Notes under the pieces: model-generated
What the model saw: the letters and a program-made list of their open reading frames with translations, nothing else
Told to the model about the DNA's origin: nothing
Databases searched by the model: none
Made by a program: the position numbers and the translations under genes
Shown: positions 35,096-46,053 of the stretch, piece by piece
How the letters are laid out: every line of letters begins with the position of its first letter
Position numbering within the stretch: the stretch's first letter is position 1
DNA from: Datisca glomerata
Taxonomy: Eukaryota > Streptophyta > Magnoliopsida > Cucurbitales > Datiscaceae
DNA: 64,000 bases
Direction of reading: 5' to 3'
Assembly: GCA_003255025.1 (NCBI GenBank)
Contig: QANY01012059.1
Coordinates: 62,001 to 126,000 of the forward strand

Positions 35096-37860
35096 ATAAA
35101 GGACCCTCTTGCAATTCATCTGCGACGTAATTATTATATATCAAAACGATGCTTCATGACCTGATTTAGAAAGATATCTCCCGTGACACCTTATAACGAT
35201 GCCTCATGTGATACTCTGTGGTTGCACACTTTGACAGTACTTCCTACGAAGTGTGTGATAGAAAGAATACTCTCACACTAGCTCACTTATGCCAATGACA
35301 TCTCTCACGAGCGGTGGTTCACACTACCATATCTTGAAATGGCAAGCTCCATGCGATAGTGGTTTATGATGGTATCTCAATTCTAGCTCACTTTATCACG
35401 AAGTGTATACTAAGACTGGACGAATCTCAACTGTCTCTTTATGTGCACCAGAGATGACAATAAAGTTATCACGAGGTGTGACGTAGGTCTGGACTATCAC
35501 TATGGGTGCATCTGAGGAACAGAGAATGTAGATACAAAAAATAATGGAAAAAATAGCAAAAATTGTTCAACTACATGAATGCTCGTTGTATATCCACCCC
35601 TTTGCCTTTGTCACTGGTAGCTACTTTACCAGCAGGCTTTGTCGGTACATCTTCAGCAAATACTTCTTTTCACCTAGATTTTTATGACTACTTTTCTTTG
35701 GCTATGTCATCAAGGATTTCAAGGCATACAATGTCAAGCCACTTATGAAAATGTATATCTCCAGTAGTGTCTTCATATTTAAGCCAACGAAGGATTGCCA
35801 CTTTATTGTCAAACTCAAATCTCTCCAATAAGTCTTCATGGTTCGGGACAGTGCAAGAATGTGAGATACTTTAGGACTCCTCCATCAAAATCAAGTCTTG
35901 CAAGCTACTTTATTTCACTGGCAACATGTACTATCAAAAAGAATATTGGCCTTCCCTTCATCACGTTTAGATATGTTAAGAGTTGTCGAATGGGTCAAAA
36001 TAATATCATTCATTCTTTCACTTTAATGATACTACATTTTTCGTTCACACCAAGGTTGATGTCCCTATCGAACATAGGACACAGGTTCTCTGACATGTAA
36101 TCAGAAAGTTCCGACATGTAAGGACAATGCTTGATGTACCCAAATCGGTCAATGTTCATTCGAAAGTTGACTATCTTATACATTTCCATGACCATGTTTG
36201 TGGTATGTGATCAAACTATGGATAAGATGAAATTATGACCCTTGACAACTAAGGTGATGTCTGGACATGAACATATGTAAAGATGCATTGTTAAGAAATG
36301 TTACAATCTCATGGCATCCCAGTAATCACTTTGAGTTATGGTAAATTTGATCAATAAAGCAATACAGATTCTCAAAGAATATGGGAGCTAAACTGACTTT
36401 CCATCATGTTATCAATCTAGTGTCTATCACAAACACGTGACTATTCATCATCTTGAAAGGAAGTCATTTGACATTAAAACAAACATAAGTTCCATTTGAG
36501 CTTAAAAGCAACAAAATGACCCAAATACATACAACTGAGAAGTTTGACAATGTGATCATGGTTCACACGCAACATGGGGCAATAATAATGCAATGAATAT
36601 AACAGGAGGTAACATTACTTTGAAGCATGTAGCGTGAGGGCCATAGTGAAATAAGGACAGTTAGTTCCACCTTCTCGTTTCAAACTTATAAACATTTTTT
36701 AAACTTCCACTGCCTCACTCTTCTTTAGTCGAAGTGGTGGTGTCTTTAAAAAATGAAAAAAAGATGTTGTCCGCTCACTCTTACCACCAGGACACTACTT
36801 TGGAATGATTGCTAATGCTAATGGATAAAATGGGGAGGTCACCACGGACATCTTATGAGAGTGACATTGAATCAACACTTATGTATTCAACGTTCCTACT
36901 TTTTGTGCTCCTACAACGAAGTGAGTTCTAAAAAATATGTCATCATCAACACTTTTCTCCCCACCATGAATCAAACAAGCACTCAGTGTAGGTGTCATGT
37001 TTTGGCACCAACAACAGTTCCTCGTGACGGTAATAGCACGATGTTGCCTACTTAAGACCAAAATGATGATTGCAACCAATTACACCTCCATCGCATGCCA
37101 TCATGATAAGTCATTGCCACATTGTTTCTATGCATCGAATGAGTCGTGTTATGTTCCTACTAGGTTTGAAAATTTTCATGACTGCAATATACTATAGATT
37201 TCCAACATAAAGAGCACATTGACGCACTTCATATCATACAACCATATTACATTCTCACACTATCCAATCATGTTATGTTCTTCCTTAATTCGAGAAGTTT
37301 TGCAACTACAAAAAATAATACCAATGTGTTCGCTCGAATAATGAAAACGATAATTTGAAGATCTACCATCACAACTGTACTTCTAAAGATTGGAGGGGCC
37401 TTCATCAAGTAACCTCCGTGGAACGTATAAAGAAGATGTACAAGTTTAGTTTCTACGTAGTAGACTTGCACAGAGGGATAATATGATGACAATTTCATGA
37501 TAGTAATCATTGATAAGCCTTCAGAGCGGAAGGTATCTACGGTATATTAAACACTGAAGCTTTCATCATTCAAGGTGTCGCCTTACTCTCATATCTCAGT
37601 ATTATCCTTGAGAATTTTATGGAATTCCAAAAAGGATTTGTTGTTATATGGACTTCAAAGCCACTTGGTTCTTAAGAGATTATTACGAAAAGGGCTTTCG
37701 GCTGCCTCTAAGTGCATCTACAATACGACTTAAAGGAAATTTTTTTTTATGTTGGTTATGCACACCCATGGTAACAGAATCAACCATGTTTGGTGCCTCA
37801 AACAGAGTATTTCAGGTCAATTGCTGTTGGGGTATAACAAAATCACCTTACCATGCAAGT
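35096..37860. other. No recognised gene; interior of element 2
   Basis: Several frames of 60-100 codons occur on both strands (for example 35795-36100 and 37648-37863 on plus), but they overlap one another and match no family I know. No RT, integrase, protease or zinc-knuckle signature was found. The base composition is like the rest of the element. I treat it as the decayed or never-coding interior of a non-autonomous retroelement. Confidence 0.4.
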
Positions 37861-39420
37861 TGATGATTCATCGTCAGGTACGCCCATAGTAACGACAAAT
37901 TACCATGTTGTGTATGCTGGGTCTGGACATTTCTCATCTATAAGTTGCCTATTACAGGTCACTTAAAATGAGTATTTCACTTCGCCAGGTATGCCCGGGA
38001 TAACGAAAAATTATCATGCGGTGTATATACTGGGTCTGGACATTTCTCATCTCTAAGTTGCCTGTAACAGGTCACTTAGAATGAGTATTTCACTTCGCCA
38101 GGTATGCACGTGGTAACGACAAATTATCATGCAACGTATGTTGGGTCTGGACGTTTCTCATCTCTAAGTTGTCTGTTACAGGTCACTTAAAATGAGTATT
38201 TCACTTCGTCAGGTACGCCCGTGGCAACGATAAATTATAATGCGGTGTATGCTGGGTCTGGATGTTTCTCATCTCTAAGTTGCATGTTATAGGTCACTTA
38301 TAATGAGTATTTCACTTTGACAGGTACACCCGTGGTAACGACAAATAATCATACGGTGTATGCTAGGTCTGGACATTTTTCATCTATAAGTTTCCTGTTA
38401 CAAGTCACTTAGAATGAGTATTTCACTTCACAAGGCACGCCCGTGGTAAAGACAAACTATCATGCGGTGTATGCTGGGTCTGGACGTTTCTCATCTCTAA
38501 ATTGCTTGTTACAGGTCACTTAGAATGAGTATTTCACTTCACCATGTACGCCCGTGGTAACGACAAATTATCATGTGGTGTATGATGGTTGTGGACGTTT
38601 CTCATCTCTACGTTTCCTGTTACAGGTCACTTAGAATGAGTATTTCACTTCGCTTGGTACACCCGTGGGAACGAAAAATTATCATGCGGTGTATGCTGGG
38701 TCTGGATGTTTATCATCTCTACGTTGGCTGTTATAGGTCACTTATAATGAGTATTTCACTTCGCCAGGTACACACCATGGTAACGATAAATGATCATACG
38801 GTGTACGCTGGGTCTGGACATTTCTCATATCTAAGTTACTTGTTACAGGTCACTTAGAATGAGCATTCCACTTCGCCAGGTATGCTCGTGGTAACAGCAA
38901 ATTATCATGTGGTGTATGTTGGGTCTGGACGTTTCTCATCTCTAAGTTGCCTGTTACAGGTCACTTAGAATGAGTATTTCACTTCGCCAGGTACGCCCGT
39001 GGTAACGACAAATTATCATGCGTGTATGCTGGGTCTGGACGTTTCTCGTCTCTAAGTTGCCTGTTACAGGTCACTTAGAATGAGTATTTCATTTCACCAG
39101 GTATTCCTGTGGCAATGACAAATTATCACGAGTCTATGCTCGGACAGAATATTTCTTATCTCTAAGTTGCCTGTTATAGGTCACTTAGAATGACTATTCA
39201 CTTCGCCAGGTATACTTGTGGTAATGACAAATTATCACGAGGTCTATGCTGGGACTGGACGTTTATCATCTCTAAGTGCACTCGCAATGGTCACTGGGAA
39301 TGAATATTTCACTTCGCCAGGTATGCATGTGGTAATGATAAATTATCAAAGGTATATGCTGGGACTAGATGATTCTTATCTCTAAATCTACCTATCACAT
39401 GTCATTTGGAAAATAACTCA
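37850..39420 (+). repeat. 111-bp satellite-like tandem array
   Basis: About 14 head-to-tail units. The word GGTCACTTA (or close variant) recurs at 37957, 38070, 38181, 38292, 38403, 38514, 38625, 38736, 38848, 38959, 39069, 39179 and 39289, almost all spacings being 110-113. Units also carry TCGCCAGGTA, GACAAATTATCATGCG and GGGTCTGGACGTTTCTCATC. Central units agree most closely; the first and last are more diverged. A frame at 38573-38857 is three in-phase units (111 is 37 codons), but most units have a stop at the CTCTAAG word, so it is not a gene. Confidence 0.95.
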
Positions 39421-39903
39421 GAATATCACTCGACACTTGTAGTAATTACAGTGTGCATGTAAAATAATCACCCATTGATGCATTTTGGAAAATAACTCAG
39501 AATATCACTCGACACTATCACATGATGTCTTTATGTTTTACTTGATGATAGCTTCATCGTCCTCATATGATATTTTATATTATGATTTTGATGTTATCAC
39601 ATGCTGACACCAGTCCACTATATGCGCCTTGATGTTATCATATCTTATCGTAGGATGTCATTACTTGATGTTATTGTTTACTGATATAACTGACATTCTT
39701 ATAATGCCACTTACAATTATGAAATTTTACTGCTGTCACGAATTCTCCTCCAAAGTGGAACTTGACTATTGAAACATGATTCATTAAAAAGAGAGAATTC
39801 ACTGAAATTTTAAATAAGTTGGTAGACATTTCGCCATTAGGCCAATATATGAAAATATGTCTATGATCTTTCAAGTTTGGGCATGACGGGTGGTTTAAAT
39901 GTT

Positions 39904-39966
<63 letters not shown>
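39904..39966 (+). repeat. (CA)n(TA)n microsatellite
   Basis: A run of about 14 CA units passing directly into about 18 TA units. Confidence 0.98.
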
Positions 39967-39968
<2 letters not shown>

Positions 39969-40006
39969 TCCTTTCTTAGGCAATTTCATTATATTTTCAT
40001 GCATAT

Positions 40007-40459
40007 ATGCACCTGCTTAGGGAGTATCATTCAAGTTTTTACGTATTTGTGCCTTCAAATGGTGAATCATCTGAGGATAACACTTCAGGTAATATTATTT
40101 TGTTTACTTTGGGAAGTTTCACCAACACTATTATGTTTATCATTGAAAGTGTATATATGCTTATGTACTTGGAAAACTTTCTAAATAACATCACGGAACG
40201 CGATTTTATCTCCACTAGTAGAGGTTATAACCACATTGTCAAACCTTATCATTCACACGCAAGTAAATTGGCTATGATGTACACGTACTTGATTATATCA
40301 ATCATCATACCACATGGATATGCAAAAATATTACAAACATGCGCTTGTTACATCTATTGTCATATATATCTTGGTGCACTTACGTCATTTTTTGAAAGTT
40401 CATGTTTATCCTTAAGCATTACGGCATATGTTCCTGACATGGCTACTGAGACTAAATAA
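40007..40459 (+). other. Unassigned 150-codon frame before the 3' LTR
   Basis: The longest clean frame in element 2: MHLLREYHSSFYVFV, hydrophobic stretches around IILFTLGSFTNTIMFIIESV and YTYLIISIIIPHG, ending DMATETK. It matches no family I recognise and lies between the microsatellite and the right LTR, where coding sequence is unusual. An overlapping frame at 39999-40184 and the next one at 40466-40846 (which runs into the LTR) argue for chance. Confidence 0.2.
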
Positions 40460-40650
40460 AAGTAATTGGTACATCATCACATCCAACTGGAGGCTATAGC
40501 AACAAAGATGACCTTACATGAAAGATTCAGTGGAGAAACATTCATCATCAAAGTTGAACGTCTCACAATTCGGTGTTTCATCAAGAAAGATTACAACACA
40601 CACCGAGACAATGTACAAGTTCAACTGCTACGCATTTTAACTTTCACAGG

Positions 40651-41204
40651 GGGCTATAACTTTGACTCTTCTATCAATTACTGCCAAGTGTCAGCTTTGA
40701 CTTTTCAACGTGATTGCTTGATCCACATCATCGAAGTTTATCTTGTATTATCTTGTTCTTTCTATGTATTTGTTAATATCATTGTAACTACTAAGTCAAG
40801 TGACAAAGACTTAAGTAGATCCATTGCCTGGGCCCATTATTTATAATTATGATAAATGATGACTGGACGTTGCCACCTCAACGAGCTTGTTGAGGTGTCA
40901 TTACGTAATTAGTTACTTGATTAATTGGAGTGGACCCCACATGAAAGCTTATCTATATATAGAGATCTTCCTTTCATTGTAAAGGATTTTTGATACTTTT
41001 GACACTTAGTAGACTTGGAGAATTCTCTCTAAATTTCTCCTCCCAAGAGCATTTTGTCACCTTCCATATGTTGGCTCAAAGTGCTCGTCCTTCACCTTCA
41101 GATCTCAACCTCCACGTTCCCAGAATATATTTGTCATTTATTGCGACTAGATCGCACCTGTAACTGCACTCACGTGACGTCACGGTCACACCTCACTTAG
41201 CTCC
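40651..41204 (+). repeat. 3' LTR of element 2, internally deleted
   Basis: Homologous to 32053-32803 but about 180 bases shorter: after GCCTGGG it resumes at CCCAT-TATTTATAATTATGA, so the segment matching 32235-32415 is missing or was gained by the other copy. TATA-like TATATATAG at about 40954-40962. It also carries a short extra CATATGTTGGCT segment near 41066. A GGGGG tract at 40648-40652 is the likely polypurine end. Confidence 0.8.
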
Positions 41205-42240
41205 TTAACAAGCATAATTGATTTCTCATCTTAGCTCGTAAACTGTTTCACAAGTTCTAGGTCACAAGTGAGCTCGCAATCTTCTTATAAAATTTTCAAT
41301 CTTCATTTGTAATTTCATTTTTTTTTTTGCTTTACTGCTTGATGATGATGGTATTGTTTTGTTGTTCAAGTATTTAAGGAATTTTTTTCATTTCAATTAG
41401 ATTTGAATGAAGGTATCAAGATGTCTTATTTGTAGTCTTTCATTCTCAATGTCATGTAAACAATTGGTTCTTATCGCTGAAGCATGGGATACGAGAGGAC
41501 ACTCACTATCAAGTTTGATGATCACTGGGTGTTGGGTTTAAATGGACAAGCTGGCATCTTTCTAATTGCTTACAATGTAATTAGGTTGTGTACTGAGAGT
41601 AAATATTATGTAGACTTGTTTATGTAAATATATTATTTACATGTCACTATATAATTTACATAAATTTGCAAACATATCAAAAACACATATTTTACATGTG
41701 AAATTTATTTACCATGCACCCAATGAATTTGTTCCTAAAATATCCACCTCATGTCTGAGCATTCGATTAAAATAAAGAAAAAAATGTTTTAAAGTTTGTA
41801 TTTTAATATGTTTGCATCATGTACCTAATTTATTTACCAATACATTAAAAAAATCTTGTACATTCTGTAAGTGATTTTTTATTGAATTCATTTAACTAGT
41901 GGCATATATATATATATACTATCGGCTTATGTAAGCGAGTTTTTCCGTCACTAAGGTAGGTACTTATTTACATAAGTAATCTAATTACGTGGCGTAATCC
42001 AATTGAATAAATTAGGTGAGCCTAATTATGAGACGTAATTACATTAATTGCTGCTAAATAATTTATTTACTTAATTGCATTAAATGCTGCATTTGTCGGA
42101 CTTTTTTGCCTCATCACGTGAAGGTTCAACCTACTCCAATTTTACTTTTGATTTAGCCTATTAAACAATGCATTTGTCCTTCTTATGGACTTCTCTTCCT
42201 TATCACATCATGGGTAGGTTGGGACATCAATTGCCCACAT
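41205..42240. other. No gene seen; AT-rich spacer
   Basis: AT-rich sequence with T-runs (about 41320-41335) and a short TA run at 41905-41918. Several degenerate TTTACATG/TTTACATAA words occur near 41600-41720. No coding signature. Confidence 0.5.
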
Positions 42241-44417
42241 TAATATGGAAGCACAAATCCTCACTAACAAGAATAGAAGGCCTGGGCATTCAATTCTTTG
42301 TATCGTTAGGTGCAAAGCAAATGGCCGGAGTTGATTTTTTTTTTCTGAAACAAAGTTGCTAGCTAATGCGGTTGGGGATATTAGAAGAAAATTAGGATTT
42401 ATTAATGGATTTTCGGTGGACAGAGTAGGATTAAAGGGAGGGTTGTCCCTTTTCTAGTGCTTGGAGGCCAATGTCACGATCAGATCTTTTTCAGTGGGTC
42501 ACATAGATGCTTTAATTACTATGGAAGGAGGAGAGATATGGAGATTTACTGGTTTCTATGGTAATCTAGTTGCAAATTTGCAGAGCCATTCATGGAATTT
42601 GCTTCGACGGCTTTCGAGTAAATTTTCAGGCGCATGGTTAGTTATTGGGGATTCAACGAGATAACGGAAAGTTCTGAAAATATCGGGGCTCTCCTTAACT
42701 TGATAACCAACCAGAGGAGTTCAGGGGAGTCATTGATGAGTGCAGTTTATTAGACCCGGGATTTGTTGGGCCAAAATTCACTTGGGTCAACAATAGGGAT
42801 AGGGATAATTTCATTAAAGAGAACTCGATAGGGCTTTGGTTTCGGATAACTAGAGGGAGAAGTTTAGAGGGGCCTGATTAGAAGTGTTGCGCTTCCTAAC
42901 GTCAAATCATAGAGATATCCTAGCCCATATTGTTGATCAGATGCCTCAGGCTCAACTGGGTAGAATAAAAGGCATATTTCATTTTAAAGTAAATTTGGCG
43001 AGAGAAGAGGATTGTGCTGAAGTAATTAGAAGTGCTTGGGGGGCCAGGACACCAGATCAACCTCCGAGTTAGTTGATGCCAGCTAGTTTGGCTCAATGTT
43101 CGCAATCCATTAGCCATTAGGGTAAGGAAAAGTTTGGAAACATTTCAAATAGGTTGACTTAAAAGAGAAAGAGCTTGGATCACCTTAAGGAAAATAGTCA
43201 ATCCAGAAAGGCTAGGGAGGAAGCCCAAATTTTGCACACGGAGTTCCTTAGTCTTAAAAACTAAGAAGAAAACTTTTGGAAGCAACGCTCGTGTATGGAT
43301 TGGCTCAATATGGAAGATAAAAATATAAAATTCTTTCATTTGAAGGCCTCGAAGCGGCATAGAAGGAACACCATCAAAGGAATTTTTGACAATAAGGGTT
43401 AGTGGTAGAACAATTAAAAAAATATAGCAGGGGTGATCCAAGAATATTTTGTCAACTTTTTAGTACCGCCGGACCTTCACTAAAGATATGGGCACGGTTC
43501 TTCATACTGTTGAAGAAAAGATAATAGTTAACATGAACAAATTCCAAGATTGGTTGTTTACCGAAGATGAGGTGTTCGATGCTTTAATGAGTATTGGCAT
43601 ATAGTAGGAAATGACATAACACAACTTTGCTTGGATTGCTCAAACGAGAATACTGGTATGAGTTTTATTAATAGAACTTTTATTACTTTATTTCTAAAGG
43701 TGCAAAATCCCAATTATGTGTCTGATCTTAGGCAAATAAGTTTATGTAACACCACTTATAAGCTGATTGCAAAATCCATAGCCAATGGTCTAAAAGTGAT
43801 CCTTCCAAACATTATTTTTTATTCTTAGAGTGCGTTCCTTAAAGGCCGCTGAATTTCTAACAACATCATGGTAGATTTCGAAATGATTTTTGCTCCCAAC
43901 AAAATGAGGAAAGGAAAAATCGGGTTTTCAGCCATTAAATTAGATATGAGTAAAGCTTATGACAAAGTTGAATGATGTTTTATCATCAAGATGATGGAGA
44001 ATGATTTTTCAGTGGTGGGTAGGGGTAAAAGAGGCATGTTTGATTATGTGCTTTCTAAGGTGAGATTATTAATGAATAGATGGAGAGAGAAATAATTTTT
44101 GATAGGAGGAAAAGAAATCTTAATCAAGGCTGTGACCCAATCGCTGCCTACATACCCAATTAATGTTTTCAGATTCCCCTCTTCCTTGTGCAAGAACTTG
44201 AGTGCTGTTATGGCCAAATTTTGGTGGGTCTTGTCAAACCAAAACAGGAAACTTCATTGGGTAGCTCGGGCGAAGATGTGCAAGCCAAAGTATGAAGGTG
44301 GGCTGGGTTTCCGGTCTTTGGATATTTTCAATCAAGCTCTCTTGGCAAAGCAAATTTGGTGCCTTTTGTCTAACCCTGATTCTTTGGCTGCCCGGTTTTT
44401 AAAAACTCTTTAGTAAA
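42240..44417 (+). pseudogene. L1 LINE ORF2, 5' half
   Basis: A decayed plant L1 ORF2. The endonuclease part (from about 42345) reads SETK-like/LLANAVGDIRRKLGFINGF, SVGHIDALI, WRFTGFYGN and WLVIGDS-FNE (the GDFNE site has lost its Phe frame). The RT part has ISLCNTTYKLIAKSIANGLK (43736-43800), a SAFLKGR-like word, IKLDMSKAYDKVEW (about 43935) and then GGKEILIKAVTQSLPTYPIN, FWWVLSNQNRKLHWV, YEGGLGFRSLDIFNQALLAK (44105-44350), ending NPDSLAARFLKTL at 44411. At least six frame changes occur. It stops just before the SYxWRSI region, which is where the minus-strand half at 18003 starts. Confidence 0.88.
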
Positions 44418-45848
44418 TCTTCTACTCCTCTTTTGTAAATCTTTTCTTCTTTTTTCTTCAACATAAATTAGTGAGCGGGAGCACTAGTTTATTATTGCAA
44501 ATAAACTCTGTTTGTGTAAGTTTTTAATCTTACACCTCAACTATTTTACTATTTATTAATACAGTTTTTACTGTTTATCTTCTTGCATCTTAATACACCC
44601 TTTTAAATATTGTTCAATTTCGCGCCTTTTGGTATCAAAGCCAAACCTGGTGGGGATAATTACTGTTCATTTACTGTTTCTACTTTAATATCTACTTAAT
44701 TAAACTGTTCACCGCCTATTATTGCTGGTTATTGATAATATTGTTTACTTATTTGCTTACATGAATAATTGCTTATATATAATCTTACTCTCCGCCCAAG
44801 TGGCTGGTTATTCTTATAATTGATTATTTCTCTGTATTATTTGTTTACCTAATCTGTGAATCTGTTTATCAGAGGCTGACGTATCAGATTCTATTTGGTT
44901 AGCTTCAGGGACCTAGGTAAGACCTCTTAGATACGTAAATCCTGAGGGCAGGGTGGTTGTAGAGGCGAAAGGGAGAAGAGTGAAGCCTAATAGAAGGTTG
45001 TAGAAGTCACCACAAGTTTAGTAACAAAAAATACAATATGAAATTCTCGATAATAAGAATAATTTAAATATTTTGAGCAATGAGTGGGTTATCTAGAAGT
45101 AGTTCTTCTAGTAGCATTAGGTCTATAATATCTTCAATATCCAACATAGTAGATGATGAATATTTTGAATTTACAGATGATCAAGTAGATCATAAATATT
45201 TTGAATACCCATCAGATGATCAGAATGATCATTTCGAATACCTTTCAGATGATCAAGAAAATCATTCTGAAAATTTTAATCAAGTAAATGATAGGGTATG
45301 GAACATACCCAATAAAAATAAGAATTCCAATTCTAAATTATCCTTTAAGATTCAAATAGAGCAAGAAATAAAAAATTAAAAAATTAAAGGTCTAGAACCT
45401 AAAGAAATAAGTTTCCAAGAAACTTAGACAAACTTTAATAATAAACAATCTAACAAAATTAATTACCAATATTTTAATTCTAAAGTTAGGGAGTATAACC
45501 AGTCTAGTACCCCTAAGAGTTCCTTTTCTGGATCATCTATTAATAATGATCAAGATTTTAGGATTAAAGAATCAAAATAAAAATTAAAAGATTATAAAAA
45601 TTTTAATCCAAATATTCTATAGCAAGAATACAAATCAGATTGGACAAGTCTAAACAAATATAATGATGACCCAGTCAATCTTAATAGATGTAATAGGTTC
45701 AAAGATTCATGTAATATAGATCAAAGAAAAATCATATTTGTTGAATGGAAGGCATTCATGCAAATATATAAAGTTAACATATTTTTCCTTGATTATATCG
45801 AAGATATTTATGAGAAGACTATTACAATAATTCCCAAATCTAAATAGG
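44418..45848 (+). mobile_element. Pararetrovirus block 8: U5-like region, leader, ORF1
   Basis: Joins the LINE at 44417/44418 (TCTTCTACTCC onward matches the minus strand near 18290). It then runs through AATAAA (about 44501), the primer site TGGTATCAAAGCC at 44631-44643, a full leader with the GTAAGAC word near 44914, and the viral ORF from 45080. The ORF matches the 24964-24089 copy but has additional stops that look like C-to-T changes (CAG to TAG, CAA to TAA). It ends at 45848, where a second primer site begins. Confidence 0.75.
45080..45848 (+). pseudogene. Pararetroviral ORF1 copy, broken by stops
   Basis: Starts MSGLSRSSSSSS, identical over its first 40 or so residues to the 24964 copy. 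It is open to codon 99, then interrupted after EIKN and repeatedly downstream (for example at 45426, 45578 and 45619). Like the other copy it passes from the acidic DDQ-rich part straight to the FKIQIEQE region, with no movement-protein-like segment between. It is cut at IPKSK near 45846. Confidence 0.7.
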
Positions 45849-46053
45849 TCTGATGCTTTGGTATCAGAGCCAAACCTGGTGGGGATAATTACTGTTCATT
45901 TACTGTTTCTACTTAAATATCTGCTTAATTAAACTGTTCACCGCCTATTATGGCTGGTCATTGATGATATTATTTACTTATTTGCCTACATGAATAATTG
46001 CTTATTTATAATCTTACTCTCCGCCCAAGTAATTGGTTATTCTTACAATTGAT
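45849..46053 (+). mobile_element. Pararetrovirus block 9: primer site and partial leader
   Basis: A second TGGTATCAGAGCC primer site at 45859-45871 with about 180 bases of leader, ending in ACAATTGATT. The following coding block starts with the same GATT letters, so the junction has at least four bases of microhomology. Confidence 0.75.

Larger units (their letters stand above)
32053..41204 (+). mobile_element. LTR retroelement 2, no recognisable pol
   Basis: Bounded by matching LTRs at about 32053-32803 and 40651-41204. A primer-site-like TGGTGACTCCACTGGGGA follows the left LTR at 32809, and GGGGG precedes the right LTR. The interior of about 7.8 kb holds a short gag-like start, a large tandem duplication, a minisatellite, a 111-bp satellite array and a CA/TA microsatellite. 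No protease, RT or integrase motif was found in any frame. It looks like a large retrotransposon derivative that relied on enzymes from another copy. Exact TG/CA ends and a target duplication were not identified. Confidence 0.7.

Noticed and set aside
38573..38857. 94-codon frame with repeated peptide as a repeat protein gene
   Set aside because: It is three units of the 111-bp array in phase; most other units carry a stop at the same place.
40007..40459. 150-codon frame as an envelope-like gene of element 2
   Set aside because: Hydrophobic stretches alone are weak evidence; no signal peptide, cysteine pattern or family match, and overlapping frames are equally open.
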